Source: Defluviibacillus sp043739385
Lineage (GTDB): Bacteria; Pseudomonadota; Gammaproteobacteria; Burkholderiales; Burkholderiaceae_C
DNA length: 64,000 bases
NCBI GenBank assembly: GCA_043739385.1
Contig: JAYUED010000001.1
Coordinates: 140,353 to 204,352, forward strand
Direction: 5' to 3'
Part shown: positions 1 through 9,000 of the stretch, piece after piece
Layout of the letters: each line of letters begins with the position of its first letter
Numbering within the stretch: the stretch's first letter is position 1
Translations under genes and position numbers: made by a program
Notes under the pieces: generated by a model
What the model was told of the DNA's origin: nothing
The model's database searches: none
The model's input: the letters and a program-made list of their open reading frames with translations, nothing else

Positions 1-749
1 CTTTTGTAACTGGAACTACCACTTCCATTGTGACTAATTCGCTGACAGGAACTGCCAATGAAGTGGTGACTAGCGTCGTTACGGACTCCAGAGGCTCGTG
101 TACGCTGAATGCTACGTCTTCGTGCAAGGTAAAGCTGATAAGTTCTGGCGTACGGCCCTTGAACGGAAGGGTGACTGTGCTGGCCTATGCTGACGGCGAA
201 GAGGGGTTTATAGATTTAAATGGCAATAATCAATGGGATATAGGCGAGCCTTTCACTGATTTGGGGCAAGCCTATCTGGATACCAATGCGAATTTTGTCT
301 ACGACTTCGGTGTGGATCAGGCCATACCGGGCGGCAATGTGGGTATATCACCTTGCATTGGTACCGATATCAGCGTCGCAAATACCTGCGATGGAACCTG
401 GAGTAATTTCATCCGCGTGCGTCAACGGTTTGAAGTAATCTGGGCCACGTCACAGGCCAAAATCATACAGTTAGGTGCACGCACCACGTCGTCTTTTATG
501 ATGGCTGTGACTGACTTGAATGGGAACTCAATGGCCTCAGGCACCACTGTCGCGGCTGAACTTATTTCAACGGCAACTTCTACTGGGACTTGCAAAATAT
601 TAAGTCAGCCGTCTTCAGACTTTGGTTCTACGGTTGTTGGGAACTATGGTGTGCTGCTCAACGGAGATCCAGGCTGTGCTACGGTGTTAATCAAAATTAC
701 CGTCACTTCGCAGCCATCGGGTATCACGACGGTTAAGTTTTTCAATTGA
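1..749 (+). CDS. C-terminal part of a large Ig-like-domain surface protein (partial at left edge)
   Basis: The reading frame is open from the first bases of the window, so the GTG at 30 is probably not the true start and the gene begins upstream. The visible ~247 residues are rich in Thr, Ser, Val and Asn, low in charge, and read like the beta-sandwich repeats of bacterial Ig-like/invasin-type proteins. Two Asp/Asn-rich calcium-loop-like segments occur near DLNGNNQWDIGE and LDTNANFVYDFG, and several Cys (SCTLNATSSC, CIGTD...NTCDGTW) suggest disulfides in an exported protein. The stop codon overlaps the TTG start of aroK. No anchor or sorting signal is visible at the C-terminus. Function is inferred as an extracellular or surface structural protein; the exact role is unknown. 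Confidence 0.6.
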   Translation, partial: FVTGTTTSIVTNSLTGTANEVVTSVVTDSRGSCTLNATSSCKVKLISSGVRPLNGRVTVLAYADGEEGFIDLNGNNQWDIGEPFTDLGQAYLDTNANFVYDFGVDQAIPGGNVGISPCIGTDISVANTCDGTWSNFIRVRQRFEVIWATSQAKIIQLGARTTSSFMMAVTDLNGNSMASGTTVAAELISTATSTGTCKILSQPSSDFGSTVVGNYGVLLNGDPGCATVLIKITVTSQPSGITTVKFFN

Positions 750-1270
750 ACTGCTTTCTTGTCGGTCTGCCAGGTTCAGGTAAGTCAACGATTGGGCGGC
801 AGTTGGGGCGCAAGTTAGGTTTGCCCAGTATTGACTCCGATACAGTGCTCGAACAAAGGTTGGGTTGCTCTATCCGGGATTTTTTCGAACGCGAAGGGGA
901 GTCAGCCTTCCGTGACATTGAAGCTCAGGTTATCGGTGAACTGACCCTTGGGCATCAAGGGGTGATTGCAACAGGCGGCGGTTCTGTATTACGTGCTGAA
1001 AATCGACAGAACCTTAAGCAACGTGGCACGGTGATTTACCTGCACTCATCGCCTGAAGAGGTATTTCGTCGTGTGCGGTATGACCAAAATCGTCCCTTGC
1101 TTCAAGTGGAAGATCCAATGGCGCGTCTGCGCGAGTTGTACAAGGTACGTGATCCACTTTACCGTGAGACCGCACACTTTGTGGTGGAAACCGGCCGACC
1201 GTCGGTTGCCACTTTGGTAAATATGATCATGATGCAGCTTGAAATGGCTGCAGGCAGTGCAAACACCTGA
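746..1270 (+). CDS. aroK: shikimate kinase AroK
   Basis: Phosphorylates the 3-hydroxyl of shikimate with ATP in the cytosolic chorismate pathway. The 174-residue length is normal. The P-loop GLPGSGKST lies at residues 7-15, followed by the DSD shikimate-binding segment near 31-33, the GGGSV motif near 77-81 and the lid arginines (RPLL near 116). The start is TTG at 746: the frame is closed by TAA at 734-736 and no ATG precedes the P-loop, so TTG is the only reasonable start. It overlaps the upstream TGA by four bases, suggesting translational coupling to the Ig-like gene. aroB follows 53 bases downstream. Confidence 0.95.
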   Translation: MNCFLVGLPGSGKSTIGRQLGRKLGLPSIDSDTVLEQRLGCSIRDFFEREGESAFRDIEAQVIGELTLGHQGVIATGGGSVLRAENRQNLKQRGTVIYLHSSPEEVFRRVRYDQNRPLLQVEDPMARLRELYKVRDPLYRETAHFVVETGRPSVATLVNMIMMQLEMAAGSANT

Positions 1271-1323
1271 GTGCTCTTCATGCCTTTCGCTCGGGGAGCG
1301 TGCTGCTGCTCTAAACTTGGGGG

Positions 1324-2445
1324 ATGCAAACCCCATCTCCTGAACTCCTTATCCAAGACGTTGCCATAGATTTTGGTGACCGCAGTTACCGGATCATCAT
1401 CGGGACCTCGCTTTTAGGCAATCCTGACACCTACTCCGATCTGCCCCGCGCCAGCTGTGCCGTAATCGTTACCAATACCACCGTTGGCCCGCTGTACCGC
1501 GATGCTCTGGCTTCCGCTCTGGGTGCGCATTACCCGCAAATCCATACCGTAGTGTTGCCTGATGGCGAAGCGCATAAAACATGGCAGACGCTGAACTTTA
1601 TTTTTGACGCCTTGCTGGAAAACACCTGTGACCGCAATACTGTTTTGTTTGCTCTCGGGGGCGGTGTGGTGGGAGACATGACTGGTTTTGCTGCTGCGAG
1701 TTATATGCGTGGCGTGCCATTTGTGCAAGTACCCACTACCTTGCTTGCCCAGGTTGATTCATCGGTAGGTGGTAAAACAGCAATCAACCACCCATTGGGT
1801 AAAAACATGATTGGTGCGTTCTACCAGCCCACGCTGGTCGTATGCGACATCGCCACGCTGGCCACTTTGCCAGCCCGAGAGCTCAGTGCGGGCTTGGCCG
1901 AAGTCATTAAATATGGCCCTATTAAGGATTTGGCCTTTCTCGATTGGATTGAAGAAAATCTTGATGCTCTGCGCAGCGGTGACCGCGTGGCGCTGGCCTA
2001 CGCCGTTAAACGCAGCTGCGAAATCAAGGCCTGGGTGGTCTCTCAAGACGAGCGTGAGTCGGGTCTGCGTGCCATTTTGAATTTTGGCCATACCTTTGGC
2101 CACGCTATCGAATCTGGTATGGGTTACGGTGCGTGGCTGCACGGGGAAGCTGTAGGTTGCGGGATGGTGATGGCTGCACGTTTGTCCGAGCGGTTAGGCT
2201 TAATTGAGCCCAGCTTTGTCCAGCGTCTCACCCAGCTGATTGCTAACGCTGGCTTGCCTACAGTTGGCCCCCAACTCGGGGCCGCGCGCTACTTAGATTT
2301 GATGCGAATCGATAAGAAATCAGAAGGCGGGCAAATCAAATTTGTAGTGCTTGACCAGCCCGGTAGCGCCTCGGTGCGCAAAGCCCCCGATGAACTCGTC
2401 GCCGAAGTCATAGCGCAGAGTTGCCAACCTGACGTCATTGCATGA
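1324..2445 (+). CDS. aroB: 3-dehydroquinate synthase AroB
   Basis: Converts DAHP to 3-dehydroquinate, step two of the shikimate pathway, using NAD and a divalent metal in the cytosol. At 373 residues it is family length. The nucleotide-binding segment GGGVVGDMTGFAAA, the VPTTLLAQVDSSVGGKT signature and the metal-ligand histidines in NFGHTFGHAIE and WLHGEAV are all present. The ATG at 1324 gives a normal N-terminus. It follows aroK and its stop overlaps the dgt start (ATGA), so aroK-aroB-dgt are probably one transcript. Confidence 0.96.
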   Translation: MQTPSPELLIQDVAIDFGDRSYRIIIGTSLLGNPDTYSDLPRASCAVIVTNTTVGPLYRDALASALGAHYPQIHTVVLPDGEAHKTWQTLNFIFDALLENTCDRNTVLFALGGGVVGDMTGFAAASYMRGVPFVQVPTTLLAQVDSSVGGKTAINHPLGKNMIGAFYQPTLVVCDIATLATLPARELSAGLAEVIKYGPIKDLAFLDWIEENLDALRSGDRVALAYAVKRSCEIKAWVVSQDERESGLRAILNFGHTFGHAIESGMGYGAWLHGEAVGCGMVMAARLSERLGLIEPSFVQRLTQLIANAGLPTVGPQLGAARYLDLMRIDKKSEGGQIKFVVLDQPGSASVRKAPDELVAEVIAQSCQPDVIA

Positions 2446-3626
2446 CGGGCGCTGTAAATCCTGTAGCGCTCGCGCCTTATGCTTGCCACCCGGCAGCCTC
2501 ACGTGGCCGCCGCTACCCTGAGCCGATAGCGCCCACACGCACCGAGTTTCAGCGTGACCGTGACCGCATCGTCCACTCCACAGCTTTTCGCCGCTTGGTC
2601 TACAAAACCCAAGTGTTCTTGAACCACGAAGGTGATTTATTCCGCACCCGACTTACGCATTCGCTGGAAGTTGCGCAATTGGGCCGTTCTATTGCCCGAA
2701 CTCTTGGCTTGAGCGAAGACCTCGTCGAGGCCATCGCCTTGGCCCATGATCTCGGCCATACCCCCTTTGGCCATGCCGGGCAAGATGCTTTGAACGACTG
2801 CATGCGCCACTCTGATCGGGGTGGCTTTGAGCACAACTTGCAAAGCTTGCGTGTCGTGGATGAATTGGAAGAGCGCTACCCTGCCTACAACGGCTTAAAT
2901 CTCTCCTTTGAGACCCGCGAGGGCATTCTCAAGCATTGCTCTCGAATTAATGCTGAGCAACTGATTGCCCAAGAGCCCGGCGGCGTGGCCCAGCGTTTTC
3001 TTACCCAAGGCCAGCCTAGTCTGGAGGCCCAGTTGTGTAATTTAGCCGACGAGATTGCCTACAACGCGCACGACATTGACGACGGCGTACGTTCGGGTCT
3101 TATCACCTTAACCCAGTTGCAAGAAGTCCCCTTGTTCGACCGCTTCCGTGTTGAAGCCTTGGCTGAGCACCCACACCTCGCCACCAGTCCTCGTCGTCTG
3201 CTGTACGAGGCCATTCGTCGAATGCTGAGTGCCCAGGTGTATGACGTGATTAATGCTACGCGGGCAGCGATTCAAGCCGTCAACCCGCTGTCGGTAGACG
3301 CGGTTCGTGTAAGCCGATCGCTGGTAATGTTCAGTGAACAAATGCGCCGAGAGTCCAACACGCTGAAACACTTTTTGCTGCAAAATTTATACCGCCATCC
3401 CCAGGTGATGGAAAGTATGGTGCAGGCCAAGCGTATTGTGGCTGAGCTGTTTCCGATCTACTTGATGACGCCGACCGAAATGCAATCCGGTTTTGCGGCA
3501 CAGGCCGATACCACCTGCAGCGACAGTGTCCGTGCTCGCGTGGTAGCTGACTACATCGCCGGGATGACAGATCGATTTGCTACCCGTGAACATGCTCGAC
3601 TGACCGGAACGCCATTGCTGTGTTGA
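2442..3626 (+). CDS. dgt: deoxyguanosinetriphosphate triphosphohydrolase-like protein (HD domain)
   Basis: HD-superfamily dNTP triphosphohydrolase that hydrolyses a dNTP to the deoxynucleoside and triphosphate, affecting nucleotide pools. The 394 residues match the shorter Dgt-like class. The metal-binding HD residues are in THSLEVAQ and in LAHDLGHTPFGHAGQ; a further Asp is in ADEIAYNAHDIDDG. The ATG overlaps the aroB stop by four bases, implying translational coupling. The aroK-aroB-dgt order is frequent in Burkholderiales. Exact substrate preference cannot be read from sequence. Confidence 0.93.
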   Translation: MTGAVNPVALAPYACHPAASRGRRYPEPIAPTRTEFQRDRDRIVHSTAFRRLVYKTQVFLNHEGDLFRTRLTHSLEVAQLGRSIARTLGLSEDLVEAIALAHDLGHTPFGHAGQDALNDCMRHSDRGGFEHNLQSLRVVDELEERYPAYNGLNLSFETREGILKHCSRINAEQLIAQEPGGVAQRFLTQGQPSLEAQLCNLADEIAYNAHDIDDGVRSGLITLTQLQEVPLFDRFRVEALAEHPHLATSPRRLLYEAIRRMLSAQVYDVINATRAAIQAVNPLSVDAVRVSRSLVMFSEQMRRESNTLKHFLLQNLYRHPQVMESMVQAKRIVAELFPIYLMTPTEMQSGFAAQADTTCSDSVRARVVADYIAGMTDRFATREHARLTGTPLLC

Positions 3627-3628
3627 GC

Positions 3629-4225
3629 ATGAATCAAAACCTGGATCCAAATCTAAACCCGTCCCTATCGCTGGCTGGTTTAGCCTCCCAGGCCCAGCGC
3701 GACACCATCGCTTGGCTTGAACGTGCCGTCATCGGTCTCAATCTGTGTCCCTTTGCCAAAGCTGTCCACGCCAAAGGCCAAATCCACTATGCCGTGTGTA
3801 CTGACACCGATCCACAGCAACTGCTTGCACAGCTCACGATAGAGCTATATGACTTGCAAGCGCAAGCAGCATCAGTAAGAGAGACTACTGTTTTAATAGC
3901 GACGAGTTGCCTGCAAGATTTCATAACGTATAACGATTTTCTTCAAAAAGCGAACAAAACGTTGCGCAAACTCGGGTTTGAAGGAGTCTTTCAAATCGCC
4001 AGTTTTCACCCTCAATATCAGTTTTCGGGAGTCCCTGAAGACGACATCAGTAACTTCACCAACCGCTCGCCATACCCCTTGTTGCATCTGTTGCGTGAAG
4101 CCAGCCTCGACCGTGCCATCACAGCATTTCCCGACGCGGCTGATATTTTTGAGACCAACATCCGCACCCTGACGACCTTGGGCCATGAGGGTTGGCTCGC
4201 CCTCCACGTAGATGCCACGCCATGA
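3629..4225 (+). CDS. DUF1415 family protein
   Basis: About 198 residues from the ATG at 3629, which starts three bases after the dgt stop; an alternative GTG at 3620 would overlap dgt. The segment WLERAVIGLNLCPFAKAVH near the N-terminus, the central TTVLIATSCLQDF and the C-terminal FTNRSPYPLLHLLREASLDRAI are hallmarks of the DUF1415 family. No enzymatic function is established for this family. No signal peptide or membrane segment is visible, so it is likely cytosolic. Its stop overlaps the next start (ATGA), placing it in the aroKB-dgt cotranscribed run. Confidence 0.85.
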   Translation: MNQNLDPNLNPSLSLAGLASQAQRDTIAWLERAVIGLNLCPFAKAVHAKGQIHYAVCTDTDPQQLLAQLTIELYDLQAQAASVRETTVLIATSCLQDFITYNDFLQKANKTLRKLGFEGVFQIASFHPQYQFSGVPEDDISNFTNRSPYPLLHLLREASLDRAITAFPDAADIFETNIRTLTTLGHEGWLALHVDATP

Positions 4226-5127
4226 ATACGCTTAAAGTAACAGCCACCGCTCGAATCAAAACCGCCACCAAACCGGCTTCAATACCGTCACTTGACGCTG
4301 ACATCCGTCCTGGCCAGTCGGTTGAACTGCTCAAAGAGCTGCACATCCTCACCCGCGAAGGTAAACTCAACCAGGATTCCCGCCGCAAACTCAAACAGGT
4401 CTACCACCTGTTTCAATTCATTGAAAAACTGCTGTTGGAAGTGATTGCCAAAGGGCAGGGTGGTAACGCGCAAGGTGTGACACTCGCCGACCATGGTGCC
4501 GGCAAGTCCTACCTAGGGTTCATCATTTACGACCTGTTCTTCAAAGCTCTTTCGTCGGGTCATATCTACGGGATTGAAACCCGATCAGAGCTGGTGCAAA
4601 AGTCCCAGACCCTGGCAGCCCATCTAGGTTTCGAGCGCATGTCATTCTTGAACCTTACCGTAGCCGAGTCTGCACAGTCTGGCGCCTTGCCAGGCAGTAT
4701 TGATATCGTCACTGCTCTACATGCCTGCGACACCGCAACCGACGACGCCATCGCCTTTGGCCTGCAAAAACAAGCGAAATTCATGGTGCTTGTTCCTTGC
4801 TGTCAAGCCGAAGTTGCCCGTGCGCTGGGTCAACACAAAGCACTCACGTTGGCCCGCACCCCGCTGGCTGAATTGTGGCGCCACCCACTGCACACCCGAG
4901 AAATGGGCAGCCAAATCACCAACGTACTGCGCTGCCTGCACTTGGAAGCCAGTGGCTACCAAGTTACCGTGACCGAACTGGTGGGTTGGGAGCACAGCAT
5001 GAAGAACGAGCTGATCATTGCAAAATACACAGGGCAGAAGAAGCGGTTGGCGGCAGAGCGCTTGCAGGCGATATTGAGCGAGTTTGGGATCGCGGAAACA
5101 ATGGGGGCCAGATTTAAGTCCTCATGA
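4222..5127 (+). CDS. class I SAM-dependent methyltransferase-like protein
   Basis: A 301-residue protein from the ATG at 4222, which overlaps the preceding stop; an upstream in-frame ATG at 4192 would overlap further and is less likely. The glycine-rich motif LADHGAGKSYLGFIIYD (near residues 85-102) with GIETRSEL following fits motif I/II of Rossmann methyltransferases, and TALHACDTATDDAI resembles the motif IV region of the Methyltransf_32 group related to human GSTCD. C-terminal residues are basic. The substrate is unknown; RNA or protein are possible. It ends the aroK-led run, with the RAYT transposase directly downstream. Confidence 0.75.
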   Translation: MNTLKVTATARIKTATKPASIPSLDADIRPGQSVELLKELHILTREGKLNQDSRRKLKQVYHLFQFIEKLLLEVIAKGQGGNAQGVTLADHGAGKSYLGFIIYDLFFKALSSGHIYGIETRSELVQKSQTLAAHLGFERMSFLNLTVAESAQSGALPGSIDIVTALHACDTATDDAIAFGLQKQAKFMVLVPCCQAEVARALGQHKALTLARTPLAELWRHPLHTREMGSQITNVLRCLHLEASGYQVTVTELVGWEHSMKNELIIAKYTGQKKRLAAERLQAILSEFGIAETMGARFKSS

Positions 5128-5147
5128 TGTGAACTCGATATACCGTT

Positions 5148-5852
5148 ATGGCTCGCCTTCCCCGACTAACCCTCCCTGCTTATCCTCACCACATCATTCA
5201 GCGCGGTAACAACCGCCAGCCTATCTTCGCATCGACCGAAGACTATGAAACTTTGCTGGCCTTGATCGCTGAAAACGCCCTCAAATTTAAAGTGGCCGTA
5301 CACGCTTACGTGCTGATGGCCAACCACTTTCACCTGCTTGCCACACCAGATTCGGCAGACGGACTTCCGAAAATGATGCAAGCAGTGGGGCGGCGTTACG
5401 TGCGTTACTTCAACGATAAGCAGCAGCGCAGTGGGACGTTATGGGAAGGGCGTTATCGTTCTACCCTGATTCAAACTGAGCGCTACTTGCTGGCCTGCAT
5501 GGCCTATATCGATCTGAATCCGGTGCGCGCGGGTATGGTGGCTGAGGCGACCGATTACCCCTGGTCTAGCCACAACCACTATTTGGGTAAGCGCCACGAC
5601 AAACTCATCACGCCGCATGCGCTGGTTTGGGGCATGGGCAATACGCCGTTTGCCCGTGAAGTCGCCTACGCCGAATTGGTGCATGGTGGATTGGCTGCAG
5701 ATCAGCAGCAGGCTTTGACGGCGTCAGCGCTCAGTGGGTGGGCCTTGGGTGATGACGAATTTGTAGCAGATTTACAAAAGCAGACTGAACGTCGATTACT
5801 CAAAGCGCAGCCAGGCAGGCCTGCCCGTAAAGAAAATACTCAATTTAATTGA
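5148..5852 (+). CDS. REP-associated tyrosine transposase (RAYT, Y1 HUH family)
   Basis: A 234-residue IS200/Y1-like endonuclease. The N-terminal MARLPRLTLPAYPHHIIQRGNN is the classic RAYT opening, NHFHLL (near residue 65) is the HUH-type metal site, and the tyrosine in GRRYVRYFN is the likely nucleophile. YIDLNPVRAGMV and YPWSSHNHYLG are also conserved in the group. Such proteins act on single-stranded REP-type palindromes and are usually domesticated single-copy genes, not mobile insertion sequences. No flanking target duplication was found. It is flanked downstream by AT-rich palindromic DNA (5838-5960). Confidence 0.9.
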   Translation: MARLPRLTLPAYPHHIIQRGNNRQPIFASTEDYETLLALIAENALKFKVAVHAYVLMANHFHLLATPDSADGLPKMMQAVGRRYVRYFNDKQQRSGTLWEGRYRSTLIQTERYLLACMAYIDLNPVRAGMVAEATDYPWSSHNHYLGKRHDKLITPHALVWGMGNTPFAREVAYAELVHGGLAADQQQALTASALSGWALGDDEFVADLQKQTERRLLKAQPGRPARKENTQFN

Positions 5853-5960
5853 GTTAACGCATATGTGGGATCTGCATATTTCGCTATTAAAAATGATATG
5901 TCCCTAATTAATTAAATTGCAATAATGAGTAAATTTAATTGGAATCTGACCCCATTTATT
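5838..5960. repeat. palindromic AT-rich segment behind the RAYT gene
   Basis: A 17-base perfect inverted repeat ACTCAATT-T-AATTGAGT spans 5838-5854 and includes the RAYT stop codon. It is followed by AT-rich sequence with repeated TTTAATT/TTAATT cores and the segment AATTGGAATCTGACCCC near 5938-5954. That segment resembles sequences often seen next to this transposase type. It is the most plausible recognition or end sequence for the RAYT, but only one copy was noticed in this window. Confidence 0.45.
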
Positions 5961-6023
5961 TTGTTTGGCACGGGTGTTGCAGTACGTTAAACTTTCTATC
6001 CCCGCGAAACTTAGGAGAGCGCC

Positions 6024-9000
6024 ATGATGACGGCTGACCACATCGAAACTGAACGCCAACGCCTACAAGACCAGGGCCTGTATTCACCTGCCCATGAGCA
6101 TGATGCCTGCGGCGTCGGTTTTGTAGCGCACATCAAAGGTATCAAAAGCCATGCCATCGTGCAGCAGGGCTTGAAGATTCTTGAGAATTTGGATCACCGG
6201 GGTGCGGTCGGTGCCGATAAGTTAATGGGTGACGGCGCCGGTATCCTGATTCAGTTGCCAGACGCGCTGTACCGCGAAGAAATGTCCAAGCTTGGCGTTG
6301 ATCTACCCGCGCCGGGTGAATACGGTGTGGGCATGATTTTCTTGCCTAAAGAACATGCGTCTCGCCTTGCGTGCGAGCAAGAGATGGAGCGCGCCATCAA
6401 GGCTGAGGGCCAAGTGCTCTTAGGTTGGCGCGATGTGCCCGTTAATCGCGACATGCCCATGTCGCCTACCGTGCGCGAAAAAGAACCTGTGTTGCGCCAA
6501 GTCTTTATTGGTCGTGGCAACGATGTGATCGTGCAAGACGCTTTGGAGCGCAAGCTCTATGTGATCCGCAAGACTGCCAGTGCAAACATTCAAAACCTCA
6601 AGCTCAAGCACAGCAAAGAGTATTACGTGCCCAGCATGTCCAGCCGTACCGTGGTCTACAAAGGCCTGTTGTTGGCCGATCAGGTTGGCACCTACTACCT
6701 GGATTTGCAGGATGAGCGCTGCGTTTCAGCGCTTGGTTTGGTGCATCAGCGCTTTTCCACGAACACTTTCCCCGAATGGCCATTGGCCCACCCGTACCGC
6801 TATGTTGCGCATAACGGCGAGATCAACACCGTTAAGGGTAACTACAACTGGATGAAGGCGCGTGAGGGCGTGATGTCTTCTCCCGTGCTTGGTGCTGATC
6901 TACAAAAGCTCTACCCCATCAGCTTTGCTGACCAGTCCGATACGGCCACATTCGACAACTGCCTAGAGCTGTTGACGATGGCGGGTTACCCCATCAGCCA
7001 AGCCGTGATGATGATGATCCCCGAGCCTTGGGAGCAGCACACCACGATGGACGAACGCCGCAAAGCGTTTTACGAATACCACGCCGCCATGTTGGAGCCG
7101 TGGGATGGTCCTGCCTCCATCGTGTTCACTGATGGCCGCCAGATCGGCGCTACGTTGGACCGCAACGGCCTGCGTCCCTCGCGTTACTGCGTGACCGATG
7201 ACGACTTGGTCATCATGGGTTCCGAGTCCGGAGTGTTGCCCGTGCCCGAGAACAAAATCGTGCGCAAATGGCGTTTGCAGCCCGGCAAGATGTTCCTGAT
7301 TGATCTGGAACAAGGCCGCATGATTGACGACGAAGAGCTGAAAGCTAACCTCGCCAACAGCAAGCCTTACAAGCAGTGGATTGATAACCTGCGTATCCGT
7401 CTGGATGACGTAGTGGGCGGTGGAGGTGAGCCAGCAACGGCCTCAGAAAGCGTCGTGACTTTGCTCGATCGCCAGCAGGCGTTTGGCTACACCCAAGAAG
7501 ACCTGAAGTTCCTGATGGCCCCAATGGCCACATACGGTGAAGAGGGCTTGGGCTCGATGGGCAATGACAGCCCGTTGGCCGTTTTGTCCGATAAAAACAA
7601 ACCGCTTTATAGCTATTTCAAGCAGTTGTTCGCGCAAGTAACCAACCCGCCCATTGACCCTATTCGCGAAGCCATCGTGATGTCGCTGGTGTCCTTTATT
7701 GGCCCCAAGCCCAATCTGCTGGACATCAACCAGGTCAACCCGCCCATGCGCATGGAGGTGGCTCAGCCGATTCTGGACTTTGCCGATATGGCCAAGTTGC
7801 GCAACATTGAAGTCCACACCAAGGGTAAATTTCGCAGCTACACGCTCGACATCACCTACCCGCTCGCCTGGGGCCACGAGGGCGTGGAAGCTAAATTAGC
7901 TTCTCTCTGCGCTGAAGCCGTGGACGCCATCAAGAGTGGCAAAAATATTCTCATTGTGAGCGATCGCGCTGTCGGCCCTGAGCAGGTAGCTATTCCCGCG
8001 CTGCTGGCGCTGTCCGCTGTTCACCAGCATCTGGTGATTGCAGGCCTGCGCACCACGGCAGGTTTGGTGGTTGAGACCGGTTCTGCCCGTGAAATCCACC
8101 ATTTCGCCGTACTGGCGGGTTACGGTGCTGAAGCCGTCCACCCCTACTTGGCCATGGAAACGCTGGCCTCAATTCACCAGGATTTGCCTGGCGACTTGAG
8201 CGCTGACAAAGCCATCTATAACTACGTGAAGGCGATTGGCAAAGGCCTCTCCAAGATCATGTCCAAGATGGGTGTGTCGACCTACATGAGCTACTGCGGT
8301 GCACAGCTGTTCGAGATCATTGGTCTGAACACTGAAACCGTGAAAAAGTATTTCACCGGTACCGCTACCCGTGTTGAAGGCATTGGTGTGTTTGCGATTG
8401 CGGAAGAAGCAATTCGTACCCATAAGGCCGCGTTCGGTGACGATCCCGTGCTCGAAGACATGCTGGAAACCGGTGGTGAATACGCTTGGCGTGCGCGTGG
8501 CGAAGAGCACATGTGGAGCCCTGACGCGATTGCCAAGCTGCAACACAGCACGCGTTCGAACAGCTGGAACACGTACAAAGAGTTCGCCCAGCTCATTAAT
8601 GACCAAAGCCGTCGCCATCTCACGTTGCGTGGCCTGTTCGAGTTCAAGATCGATCCTTCCAAAGCCATTCCTGTGGATGAAGTCGAGTCGGCTAAAGAGA
8701 TCGTCAAACGTTTCGCCACTGGTGCGATGTCGTTGGGCTCCATCAGTACCGAAGCCCACGCGACGCTCGCTATTGCCATGAACCGCATTGGCGGCAAGAG
8801 CAACACGGGCGAGGGTGGGGAAGACCCCGCACGTTACCGCCAAGAGCTCAAAGGCATCCCGATCAAGCAAGGCCAGACTATGTCTGACCTGCTGGGTAAT
8901 GATGTGTTTGAGGTGGACTATCCCTTGAATGAGGGTGACTCCATGCGTTCGCGCATCAAGCAAGTGGCTTCGGGCCGCTTCGGTGTCACCGCTGAATACC

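Noticed and set aside
5148..5960. Intact insertion sequence
   Set aside because: The transposase is of the domesticated RAYT type, and no left end, terminal repeats or target duplication was found.
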